A stretch of 64,000 nucleotides of DNA from Linnemannia elongata (Eukaryota; Mortierellomycota; Mortierellomycetes; Mortierellales; Mortierellaceae): the NCBI GenBank assembly GCA_036320915.1, contig JAXBDG010000010.1, positions 2,170,001 through 2,234,000 of the forward strand. The letters run 5' to 3'. The notes under the pieces are model-generated. The model ran no database searches. It had not been told where the DNA came from and saw nothing but the letters and a program-made list of their open reading frames with translations. The position numbers were made by a program, and so were the translations under genes. The stretch's first letter is position 1. Each line of letters starts with the position of its first letter. This document shows, in pieces, positions 54,706 through 64,000 of this stretch.

Positions 54706-56902
54706 TTAGCACGTCGCGTCAGCGACATGAACAGGAACGCGTTTGCCGGCCAAGCGACACTCCCTCAGAATGACCAACCTCTCCGCAAGCTTCTTGGCAT
54801 CTTCTGGGCCCTTACCCTCTAAAGTATTTTTCCATGGCGGGTGGTCGCCCGGATAACTCAGCGGGTCGGCCGTATCATTCACTTGCGATCTGTTCTTGAT
54901 AGCTTCGGTGCGGCCGGTGGAGGAGATAAGAGGGAGGATGGGGATGCGGCCGGGTCGGAAGGCTCGGGTCATGTTGAGGTCTGTGAGGTATCGGTGGAAG
55001 ACTTTGAGCTTCCCACGGGCCAACTCGCCTCCTAGGATGTATACAGGTTTGCTGTTTATGATTTTTGTCGTGGGAAAGTTGAATGTTGAGAGTTATGTCA
55101 GTTTAAGGTGGTTGTTGACTGTCGGCTGTATCGAAAGCGCGATAATTTTTCAACACAGATCAGCTCCTTGTTAAAGTATGAACATCGCTTCGATAGGCCT
55201 GCTATTGCAAATGTTTGTTACACTTTACCCAGTTGCAAGAGCTTCGTTGGCCATGGCGACAGAATCCGCAGTGACGACAATTTTGTCTGCCAAAGCCAAC
55301 ATGGCCTCATACGGATTACGGTCACTCATAAAACCCATCACACCCTTGGGTCCTGGAACATTCGACCACGAAACCTCTCCTGAAGTAGCTGCATCCTGGG
55401 GCGATGTCATTGGTGTCATGGGATCATAAACAAAAATTTTGTCATCGTCCTGAACTTCCTTTTGCCATTTTGCTATCGCCTGCTTAGTGTTGTCAGCGGT
55501 CCGTTGCGAGAAAGTGATCAAGACACGACAGTTTTGAACATCAACCAGACGAGCAAGGCGATGGACCATTCTATCCGTGTGATGGGAGCAGTCTTCGTTG
55601 GGCCCGCCGATCAAAACTGTCACGATCGTGTCGGCCGGCATTGAACCCAGGGATGGCGAAGAAGAGGTGTTATTACGGAAGAATGATTCGGGGATGAGGT
55701 TGTTATCCCGTGCTATTGTCTTTGCAAGTTGTAACGATTTTGAGGTGATGGAGTTGAGTGTCGAGTTTATCCTGAAGTAGTTCTTTTGGTCCTTCATCAA
55801 CCCCAATGCAGCTATCCGCCATGGTTCGTTCAGTGAAAAACATGGTCATGTCAGCGTGTGATGTGCTTTCTTCACTGGTAGAATATATAGTCCGTGTTTT
55901 ACGAACGCTATTGGTATTACCAAGCTGAACAACGACTTCGTGTCGTTGAAGGAATACTTGGTCAAAGTGGATAAATGGCAGCGCCGGGAAATGGATATAT
56001 GCTAACCATAATAATTAAGCAAAGAGTATTCCGAGAAGGACGCGATTAGCCTTCGAGTATCTACAAGGAGGACAATGACGGTTAACAAGTCTTCCGATCA
56101 CTTACAAGAAAAGGACGCTTTCCCGCTCATCCTAGAGACCTGAAGAATTCCTGGTATCGCCTTTCCGCCAGCTCCGACGACAAAACTTGGGTATGGTGCC
56201 GCCAATGAGTCGCCCGTCAAGAACCATGGTAGCCTATCCGCTATTGTTGTCACAGCGGTAAGACAAGGTGGGGTCAATAAATGGGTATTAACAAGTCCAC
56301 ACGTCCTGAAAAGAAGCAATTGATATCCTGGGGACATACTGTGTTTCCTATTGACGACGTGGTGATAGTCCATGATTAGCTTCTTGAATGGAATCGGAAG
56401 CCACTGAAGCCCTAATTGTTGAATAAGGAAGTGCGACAAGTTAAGAAACATTTTCCTATGAGAGCTTAAATGGCACGACCTGCACTGATTTGTCCTGCCC
56501 GTTCGTGCAAGGTAGGGCGTAGTATGTACCTTTACGCCATTGAACACGCTTGATTTGCCACGGGAGTGAGAGCGCCTTGGCTAGGTTGACGGCCTCCTTG
56601 TCAGCGCTGACGGACCCATCGGAGATGACCCATGTCGATGCATTTGTAGGTTGGTACGCAATCCTGGGCGTCATTCTCATTTTCCCGGCGGCCTTTTCGT
56701 GTCTTGTGCCTCCTCCTCCTCCTGCGGCTGTACCATAGGGTGCTCTTGATAGATGTTGTTGAAGAGGAAGATTGTGTGTTCTTGGAATGGAGGTGAGGAC
56801 GGTTGCCCACTGCTTGATCCCGTAGCAGTGGCGGTGGTTGATGCTGTAGGTTGGTCTCCCTGGAGCAGTGATCCTGATGGCGGCGTGAGCTATGCACTCC
56901 AT
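54706..56902 (-). CDS. ELM1-like protein (Mito_fiss_Elm1 family, GT-B-like fold)
   Basis: Member of the ELM1 family; plant ELM1 recruits the dynamin DRP3A to mitochondria, and bacterial members resemble GT-B glycosyltransferases. Five exons, 56902-56530, 56411-56106, 56001-55921, 55811-55229 and 55051-54706, give 562 residues. The family core starts STWVISDGSVSADKEAVNLA. It continues with PSFVVGAGGKAIPGILQVSR, the small exon YIHFPALPFIHFDQVFLQRH, then VTVLIGGPNEDCSHHTDRM and CRVLITFSQRTADNTKQ. It ends DKIVVTADSVAMANEALATG-KPVYILGG and the RAFRP segment. These blocks line up with Arabidopsis ELM1 in order. The first ~85 residues are basic/Ser/Gly-rich and may target mitochondria. Exon 2 could contain one more short intron near 56230-56292; the read-through is in frame, so I kept it. 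Divergent from the pyroglutamyl-peptidase gene, 297 bp apart. Confidence 0.85.
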
Positions 56903-57199
56903 GTCGGCAATCTGGTTTGTTGATCAGGGATAAATAAGAAAGCGCGGAGAGGTGAGTTTTGGGCACCCTCTTTTCCTTCTCAGACGCTCCCGTGCCTGAG
57001 ATCAGTGACCAATGATGGCCGTCACACATTTTTGCCCTTTGATTGGCTGCCATTGTCAGCCTTCGCTTCCCAGGCTTCTAGCCTTTTATGGTTTGCATTC
57101 TCGCTCTAGAGTCAACACCTACCTTTCATTCCTCAATCCCTTCACTTTTTCTTCCTCCATTCTTCTCTCATCAACAGCACACTCCCTTAAAAAATAACC

Positions 57200-58086
57200 A
57201 TGGCCCCTATTACTAAAGTCAACGACAAGGTCAAGGTTGTGCTCACCGGCTTCCAGGTACCACTTCACACTCTATTTTCCTCACCTTACACAATTTCAAT
57301 TGATACTCTATTCCTTCCTGTACTTACTCTCCCCACTCTTTGTATATTTAGCCTTTTGCGCACCACTTGACGAACCCTTCGTGGCTTTCGGTTCAGCCTC
57401 TCCACAACACTTTACTGGACTTGCCTGAAGTCCCTATTGCCAAGCAGGACCCCAAGCACCACAAGGCCACGCAGGCCTATCTCGTCTGCCAGGAGCTCCC
57501 TGTAGAATACCAAAAGGTGCCTAACCTCGTTCCTGAATTGCATGTCACCCACAGCAGAACCATCACCAAGGACGGCCTGGTTATCGAAGTCGGGGTCAAT
57601 GAGTCCAAGCAGGCGGAGGAGAAGGAGAAGGATGAGTACTTGAAGACGTACTACATTCACGTTGGTGTTGGTCGTGATGGACACACTGCTATTGAGACCC
57701 AGGCTCATCGCACTGGATACGGCGGACTTGACAATGCCAAGTGGACACCTCCCAACAAGGACGAGCCTCCAGTTGTGAAGGAGGAGTGGTCTGCAGACCC
57801 AGATTTGTTGACGACGACGGTTGACACCGCGGCATTGGCGGAGTACCTCAAGACAGAGAAGGGATGGATCTGCCAGCAGAGTTTGGATGCGGGGCATTAT
57901 CTGTGCGAGTACACGTTCTATTTGAGTATGGCTGAGCGGCAGAGACGAATTGCTGCTGGGGAGGAGGGGGAAGGTGAGAGGACGTGTCTATTTGTGCACC
58001 TGCCCTCTGTTGGCAACCCGTACACGCTTGAGGAGCTCCAGCGGTTTGTCAAGGACATGATCGTGGGCGTCGTTTCTCAGTACTAA
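57200..58086 (+). CDS. Pyroglutamyl-peptidase I (peptidase C15)
   Basis: Cytosolic cysteine peptidase that removes N-terminal pyroglutamate from peptides. Two exons, 57200-57256 and 57352-58086, give 263 residues. The start KVVLTGFQPFAHHLTNPSW joins across the intron and matches the family N-terminus. The catalytic cysteine is in SLDAGHYLCEYTFY (usual consensus AG.YLCN...Y, so Asn is replaced by Glu here). The catalytic histidine is in CLFVHLPSVGNPYT. The central region has a charged insert (KQAEEKEKDEYLKT), typical of longer fungal members, and the catalytic Glu cannot be assigned by eye. The start ATG is in a good context (AACCATGG). Confidence 0.9.
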
Positions 58087-58432
58087 TAAATTGTCAGCTG
58101 ACCTTCGATCTTTGCTGCGGTGACTATCTTCTTAAGGGTTTTATTTCCGCAGTCATGAATACCCCGAAGATTTGTTTACAAAAGACAAAAAAAAAAAAAA
58201 AAGTACCTGAGGCTGAAAAAGAAAAGGAAGAAGCTTAGAAAAGTGTTCGTTTCTTTCACCCTGCAAGTTGACTAATTGCATCCTTCTCCTGTCTCTCGAT
58301 TTGTCAGTCGAGGTCAATCTCTTTTCTCATCCTTCCTTTCCTTTTCTCTCTTAACTCTCGCCTTTTCCTATTCCTTCTCTCCTTTCTTCACACTTCCCCT
58401 TTCTCTACCCGCCAAGTTCATATCTGCCAGTC
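58087..58432. other. Intergenic region between pyroglutamyl-peptidase and NMD3 genes
   Basis: About 345 bp with a 16-base A run at 58187-58202, then a pyrimidine-rich NMD3 leader (58310-58420). No other feature is seen. Confidence 0.5.
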
Positions 58433-60233
58433 ATGGAGTACCGCCCAGAACTCACCACACAGCAAATGTAACCCTTCCTCCATCTACTATCTACTATACT
58501 ATCCCAAGTGTTCATTGACTGCGGCATCTCACAGGATAGCAAAAACAAAAAGCTTTCAGCAGAGTAAACTAACAACTAATATTCCCCTGACATACCTTGC
58601 TTTGACATCCCAACTAGTCTGTGCTGCTCATGTGGAACCACAATCCCCCCAAACCCCACCAACATGTGTATCAACTGTATCCGTAACCAGGTCGATATCA
58701 CAGAGGGCATCCCCAAACACGCCACCATCTGCTTCTGCCGCAACTGTGAGCGTTACCTCCAGCCCCCCATGCTCTGGGTTGCTTGCCAGCTCGAGTCCAG
58801 AGAGCTCCTTGCCTTGTGCTTAAAGAAGCTCAAGGGCCTGAACAAGGTCCGCTTGGTCGACGCAGGATTCATCTGGACAGAGCCTCATTCGAAGCGCATC
58901 AAGCTCAAGCTGACGATCCAGAAGGAGGTCTTCACTTCGACCATTCTCCAGCAGATCTTTGAGGTCGAGTTTGTTGTCTCGCACCAGCAGTGTGACGACT
59001 GTGCCAAGGTCATGGCCCAGAACACATGGAAGGCAATGGTCCAGGTCCGCCAGAAGGTTGACCACAAGCGTACCTTCTTGTATCTCGAGCAGTTGATCAT
59101 CAAGCACAGCGCCCACAAGGACACCATCAACATTAAGGAGTGCAAGGACGGACTCGACTTTTACTATGCCTCCCGCTCCCACGCCCTCAAGATGGTCGAG
59201 TTCTTGTCCGCCATCACTCCCCTCAAGAGCAAGGCTTCTGAGCAGCTTATCTCGACCGATATCCACTCCGGTACCTCCAACTACAAGTTCAGTTACTCGA
59301 TCGAGCTGGTGCCCATCTGCAAGGACGATCTCCTCTGCTTGCCCCCCAAGATCGCAAAGGCCATGGGTAACATCAGCCCCTTGGTCATCTGCTACAGGAT
59401 TGGAAACTCGGTCCACGCCATGGATGTCAACACCCTGGCCGTGGCTGAAATCTCTACCCAGACTTATTGGCGCACTCCCTTCCACGCCTTGGCCTCAGTC
59501 AAGCAGCTTACAGAGTACTATGTCCTGGATGTTGAGCCCTGCGGACCTGTTCGTGGCAAGTACGTCCTCGCTGATATCCAGGTTGCCAAGGCTCAGGACG
59601 TTGGCCGTAACGATACCACCTACTTTGCCCGGTCCCACCTCGGTGGTATCTTGAACCCCGGCGACAGTGTGATGGGATACGACATTGCCTCCTCCAACTT
59701 CAACAATGATGCCTTTGACGCCCTCCACCGTGGATCCCTGCCCGATGTCATCTTGATCAAGAAGGCTTACCCATCCCACCGCAAACGCAACAAGGGCCGT
59801 AACTGGGAGCTTCGTCAGCTCCAGAAGGAGGAGGAGGATATGGCACCCCGCAAGCAGGACCAGGAGCGTATCGAGCAGGATTACGAGATGTTCTTGCGTG
59901 ATCTCGAGGAGGATCCCGAGCTCCGCTCCACCGTCAACCTTTACAAAGGTAATGCTTCATTTCATTTGCTCATAGACCATGGTGTTTTTAGTAGCCAATT
60001 TGTTTATGTGATAACATGTATTAACTCTTCCATTCTGCGTATTCTTTCTGATAGCCGATAAGCCCAAGAAGGAGAACGATTTTGCTATGGCTGAGGATAG
60101 TGAGTCTGACTATGAGGATGAAGACTTCCCCGAGATTCAGTTGGACGAGTTGCTGGATAACCTCAAATTGGATGACGGCCCCGATAACGAATACGATTCC
60201 GCTCAGGATGGCGATGATATGATGATGGACTAA
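58433..60233 (+). CDS. nmd3: 60S ribosomal export protein NMD3
   Basis: Adaptor that binds pre-60S ribosomal subunits and links them to the exportin Crm1. Three exons, 58433-58467 (35 nt), 58618-59948 and 60055-60233, give 514 residues, a normal length. Joining exons 1 and 2 yields MEYRPELTTQQILCCSCG, matching the conserved HILCCECG start. The zinc-binding part has CxxC pairs at residues 14/17, 29/32 and 52/55 and another in QQCDDCAKV. Characteristic blocks follow: RLVDAGFIWTEPHSKRIKLK, GLDFYYASRSHALKMVEFL, and NWELRQLQKEEEDM. The acidic C-terminus ends in a Leu-rich segment (FPEIQLDELLDNLKLDD), the expected nuclear export signal. Very highly conserved and unambiguous. Confidence 0.97.
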
Positions 60234-60429
60234 ACAAAAGAGAACAATACAAACACTTTAGCATGCAGTTTTGCACCACTCTCATAGCGCAGCTTTCTTT
60301 ATTTTTATGTAAACTAGTCATTCACCACCCAATACACCTTTGCATTTTTCAATATTTACTATGTTTTTATTCGTTGGATGTGGGTAAGAATATGATGTGG
60401 AAGAACAAGAAAGAACTAAACATTTTATT

Positions 60430-62100
60430 TTACGATCGGACTGGGACTTCGTAGAGGACATCGGCTCGAATGATGTACTTGGCGCCCTTCAAGACAGGTG
60501 AGCCCTCATGGAGGAGACTTCCCTTTGCCTCACCGTGAGGGAAGACCAGGACACTTCCAGCCCGAGGAGAGTTGGCCCTGGCATCCAAGAAACCAACATC
60601 TGCCGAAGGTGTGAAGAAGGTGGTTCCACCGCCTTCGAACTCGTCATTCAAGTAGACCAAGAAGGTCAAGCGAGACCATCTCGTGCCGTTGTAGGCATCG
60701 TACATGTACTCGCCCGTGACGGGGTCCAGTCCACTTCCAGGCCATTGACCATCTACATGTGGACGGTAGATGGCTCCGGGAACATAGCGGTACACCCTCC
60801 ACCTGGAGTTGATTCCCACAGCTCCATGGCCGTCTCCGCTAGTCTCTGGGAAGTGGGACTTGCAGCGGTCAAAGATATGTCCCAACAGGTGGTCATCGGC
60901 CATCCAGAAAAAGTTGTGTGCCAGGACCGAGACTGACTCGGAAGCAGTGCCGACCATGGGAACATCGGGTGTGAAGCCTACAGCCTCAGCGGCAGAAATC
61001 ATTTGATGACACTCCTTGCGGGTCAGAACGTCTTTGAGCAAGAATGCGCCAGGGACATGGGGCATGTTAATCCTCTCGACGGGTGGTTGTGCCAAAAGGT
61101 TGTCTTGGTAGCAAAGGCGGATAGTGCCTGGGTTAGAGAGATAGAGTGTGAAATCGTGAAGGTTGGGCGTCCTACGGAGAGGCCCTTTGGTGTGGGCGAC
61201 GATCTTGAATGAAGACCTGTAATGCTCTGCTTCTTCCTCGGCTGTAGGTTTAGATATAGAAAGTAACATTGTCGTTTAGCAAATTTAGTCCGCAAATGCT
61301 ACACTCGGTAATTCATCAACAACCCAAGTCAATTAATACTTACTGAAGAGGGTGCGGTTCAGGGCGGCATCATACTTTTGCACGTTGTCCTCCAACCTAG
61401 GAAAAGCCTGCCACATAGGGTGAGTACGAACAGGATGCTCTTCCTCGACTCCAGACTGCTTTTGGGGTACCATCGAGGGATCGACGGTGCGGAGCATCGA
61501 GTCCAGAACTCGAAGGACAACAGGATCACCAAACTCTCCGTTCTTGGCCGAAGCTGCGTCGCAGTCGCGGACCCATCTTTGGAGTGCACCTAGTTTGGGT
61601 ACCTGTCCTTTTGTCCGCATCTCCTCCAATGCAGACATGGCATCGTTCCAACGACCGTCAACCAAAGCATCAGAGATACGGCCGATTGGCGTTTGTCCTA
61701 TTGGAGTAAGTCAAGAACAGCACGATCGAGAGTGCATGTTGTTAGATATATATCGTCTAAGGGGCCATGAGGATGGTGGGAGAAAAGAGCTATCGATTAT
61801 CCTACCCATGCCAGTGGTGGCTGTGGCGGTTTGCTGAAGCTGATGGACGACGGCACGAAGGGCCTTGCAGGCCTTTGAGCGGAAGACATCGGTGTGTTGT
61901 TCCAAGGCGAGGAGAGTTCTGAGGGTGGTGGCCATATCCTCATCCGAGACAATGCCGCCAAAGTTCTTTGAGTGCTCGAGGGTATCGACGGAAGAGTCGA
62001 TATTCTCCTGGTCATCCTTCATATGGTGAGCTCCGACTCCTGTAGCGGTAACTTCAGCCAGGAGGCGTCTCCGCTTACGGTCTTTTCCTGCCTTTCCCAT
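60430..62100 (-). CDS. 2-oxoglutarate/Fe(II) dioxygenase, prolyl-4-hydroxylase-like
   Basis: Predicted 2OG-Fe(II) oxygenase of the P4Hc type, 486 residues, exons 62100-61806, 61697-61344 and 61241-60430. Residues 1-215 are a helical N-terminal region (for example ATTLRTLLALEQHTDVFRSK and ISDALVDGRWNDAMSALEEM) of unknown role. The catalytic jelly-roll is at about 275-486. Visible elements are VPGAFLLKDVLTRKECHQMI, SRWRVYRYVPGAIYRPHVDG (iron ligands H and D in HVD), and LTFLVYLNDEFEGGGTTFF. Then comes SVLVFPHGE, and SLLHEGSPVLKGAKYIIRAD with the distal His and the basic 2OG-binding residues. No signal peptide is seen, so it is probably cytosolic or nuclear. The substrate is unknown. Convergent with nmd3, divergent from the TFIIIC6-like gene. 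Confidence 0.87.
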
Positions 62101-62538
62101 AGTAATTCCTTTGTTGAGTGTTTGTTGGAGAGAGAAAGAGTGTGTGTGTGTGTATGTAAGGCGTCGTTCAGCGAAGTAAAGAGAGAGAGAGAGTAAGTAG
62201 GTGCGTCGTCAAAGGGAAGCGTGAGAATAGTGAGAAGGTCGACCAAAGCAGCTGGGTTTAGCGGTGGGAGCGAAAGAGGGAGAACAAAAAAAATCATGTT
62301 GGCACTTAACAAATATGGTTAAGGAAGGAAGGCGATAAACAACAGTCACACCATTTCGCGCAATAAAAAGCACCACCATTCAGGGAAAGGGGACAGACTG
62401 CTGCATCAACACCGACAACCTCATTCTATTTTGACAAGGGCACAACACCCTCAAACAACCCGGGATCCGACCTTCGATCCCCCACAATCACATTACATTA
62501 CATCTCTCACACACGCGCCTTTACTTCCTCGGAAACTA
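62101..62538. other. Shared promoter of divergent dioxygenase and TFIIIC6-like genes
   Basis: About 440 bp between start codons, with GT/CA and GA short repeats at 62130-62195 on the dioxygenase leader side. No gene is seen. Confidence 0.5.
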
Positions 62539-64000
62539 ATGGGTGGAACACGTCCAGCGCGCTCGGCCGCAAAGAAGGGCGCCTCAAAGATAAAGGCCGG
62601 AGCAAAGAAGCAAAGCTCAAAAAGTTCGGACGTCGACATGGACTCCGATAACTATGAACCAGCACCCGAAGGAGACGACGATGACGAGGACGAGTACGTC
62701 GAGCAAGCAAAGGACAAGAACCGTCATAACGACGACGAAGACGATGAAGACGTGCATATGGAGGTGGACGAGGAACTGGACGAGGATGAAGACGTCAAGC
62801 CAAAGAAGCAACGGCGGCGCAAGCAAACCAATAACTTTACAATTCCTTTGGAGGAGATGAACCGACTGTTGAGCACGCGCAACAATGCCGACACCCAGGC
62901 CGAAGGAGGAAACACAGCTAACGCAACAGTTGCAGGGACAGAACTTAGTCTTGAACGGATGGGCGGAGAGGACGTCGTCGGGGCCTCCGTGTCCCTCCGT
63001 GCCAAAGCCAACGCAGCGGGAGAGCCCAAGCGGAGAGCTCAGAGGTCACGCCCCAACAAGCCCATGCACAAGAAGGGTGAGATGAACAGCTCGGAATCCC
63101 TCCCAGAGATCTGGAAGTCTTCGTATCAAGGTCCCACTCAGGAAGACATTCACTATGTCAGCATGCAACCGGAATATCTTACGACGACCGTCTATCCAAA
63201 TATCGCTTCTAACATCAAAGACTTTCGCATCATTACGTACGTATGCAGCACAGGCTGTGCTGTTTTCTGTGTTTTTTTATAATACGCTGGACAATGACTA
63301 ACCAGTACTTTCTTGTGTTGCACATTAGCGAGCCATCTGCCTTGGATGAGTATTTCCCAGTTTTGGCCACCACCAGCATCCATACAAGAGGACAGGACAT
63401 TGACATGCGGACCATGACGGCCAAGTACATGGAGTCGACAAATCGTAAGGGAAAGAATTGATCATTTGGAAGTGTAGCAAGCAAGGTGTGGAGACTATAA
63501 TATTAATATTGGTCTAACGAGGTCGTCTCGATATTCCTTCCACGAAATAGAGACCGGCATCAACGACTATTATATTTTGAATGCAGGATTCTCGGTGTGG
63601 GCCATGGACTGGTGCCCTCTCCCGAGCGATGCTAAATCACCCAAGGACAACATGGACTATGTCGCCATCGGAGGGTTCCCAGATACTGCCGAGAATTGTA
63701 TTGCACGCGACCAGCTATACCCACTTGGCAAACAAGATGCACACCCTAATATGATTCAGATCTGGAGCATGAACTGCAACACCAACGACCAAGGAATGCT
63801 TCAGGGCAACCCTGAGACCTACCTATCGCTCTGCATCCTGCACTCGTACGGCGCGGTACTCGACCTAAAATGGTGTCCGACTGGAGGCCACATGGGTGCT
63901 GTAAGTGCAGATGATATCGATATGCCATGGAAGAAGGGTTCGCCATAGGAGAGGATTGGGATTAATCAGGTTTGCTTTTGACATTGCTTGTTTTATATTT
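62539..64000 (+). CDS. WD40 protein resembling TFIIIC subunit 6 (GTF3C2/Sfc6), 3' end off window
   Basis: Likely RNA polymerase III factor TFIIIC tau60/Sfc6-type subunit. Visible exons are 62539-63236, 63329-63444 and 63587 to about 63900; the gene continues beyond base 64000. The N-terminus is basic, then strongly acidic (EGDDDDEDEY and EVDEELDEDED), with KPKKQRRRKQ as a probable nuclear signal. The WD40 part begins with FSVWAMDWCPLP, YVAIGGFPDTAEN, MIQIWSMN and LCILHSYGAVLDLKWCPTGG. That order matches the propeller start of TFIIIC subunit 6 and human GTF3C2. The region 63901-64000 has a GTAAGT donor directly after ATG GGT GCT but no certain acceptor, so the fourth exon is unresolved. Start ATG 62539 is the first in-frame ATG. 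Confidence 0.68.

Noticed and set aside
58820..59485. 221-residue minus-strand frame inside nmd3
   Set aside because: Shadow frame of the highly conserved NMD3 coding exon.

Overview
This window looks like nuclear DNA of a filamentous fungus, most likely from the Mortierella group (Mortierellomycota). The reasons are many short GT-AG introns with TAG/CAG acceptors, long pyrimidine tracts before start codons, many simple repeats, and a mix of typically eukaryotic genes (COP9 signalosome, Bet1 SNARE, NMD3, LENG1-like protein, presequence protease). The placement comes from gene style and from memory of related proteins, not from a search. I see no prokaryotic operon, CRISPR array, rRNA or tRNA gene.

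Layout. 1-4.3 kb: minus-strand glutaredoxin (cut by the window edge), a conserved unknown, and COP9 subunit 1. 5.4-9.1 kb: plus-strand Kre9/Knh1-like secreted protein, mitochondrial nitrobindin-like protein, and a stand-alone ACT-domain protein. 9.3-11.6 kb: an ER-anchored methyltransferase divergent from a Bet1 SNARE. 12.4-17.6 kb: an Ecm33-like cell-wall protein with a GC-AG intron, and a TLDc protein. 18.3-20.9 kb: a Kelch membrane protein. 22.2-26.9 kb: a 13-exon LtrA-family membrane protein. 27.4-29.6 kb: an unrecognised polytopic membrane protein with a dileucine signal. 29.7-33.0 kb: a microsatellite-rich gene desert. 33-39.1 kb: a large tail-anchored unknown and an F-box/LRR protein with a very acidic tail. 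39.2-46.9 kb: 13-exon presequence protease (PreP/Cym1) divergent from a LENG1-like protein, followed by a convergent Rieske protein. 47-51.7 kb: mostly non-coding, with a probable decayed LRR gene. 51.7-60.2 kb: SANT/Myb protein, ELM1-like protein divergent from pyroglutamyl peptidase, then NMD3. 60.4-64 kb: a 2OG-Fe(II) dioxygenase divergent from a WD40 protein resembling TFIIIC subunit 6, cut by the right edge.

No metabolic cluster is evident. The genes are independent housekeeping, cell-wall, mitochondrial and trafficking functions, several as divergent pairs with 300-800 bp shared promoters. Gene models were assembled by hand by joining reading frames across splice sites and checking phase. 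Protein lengths are sums of those exons. The least understood proteins are the polytopic membrane protein at 27.4-29.6 kb, the tail-anchored protein at 33-36 kb, and the Kre9-like protein with a glycine-zipper tail.
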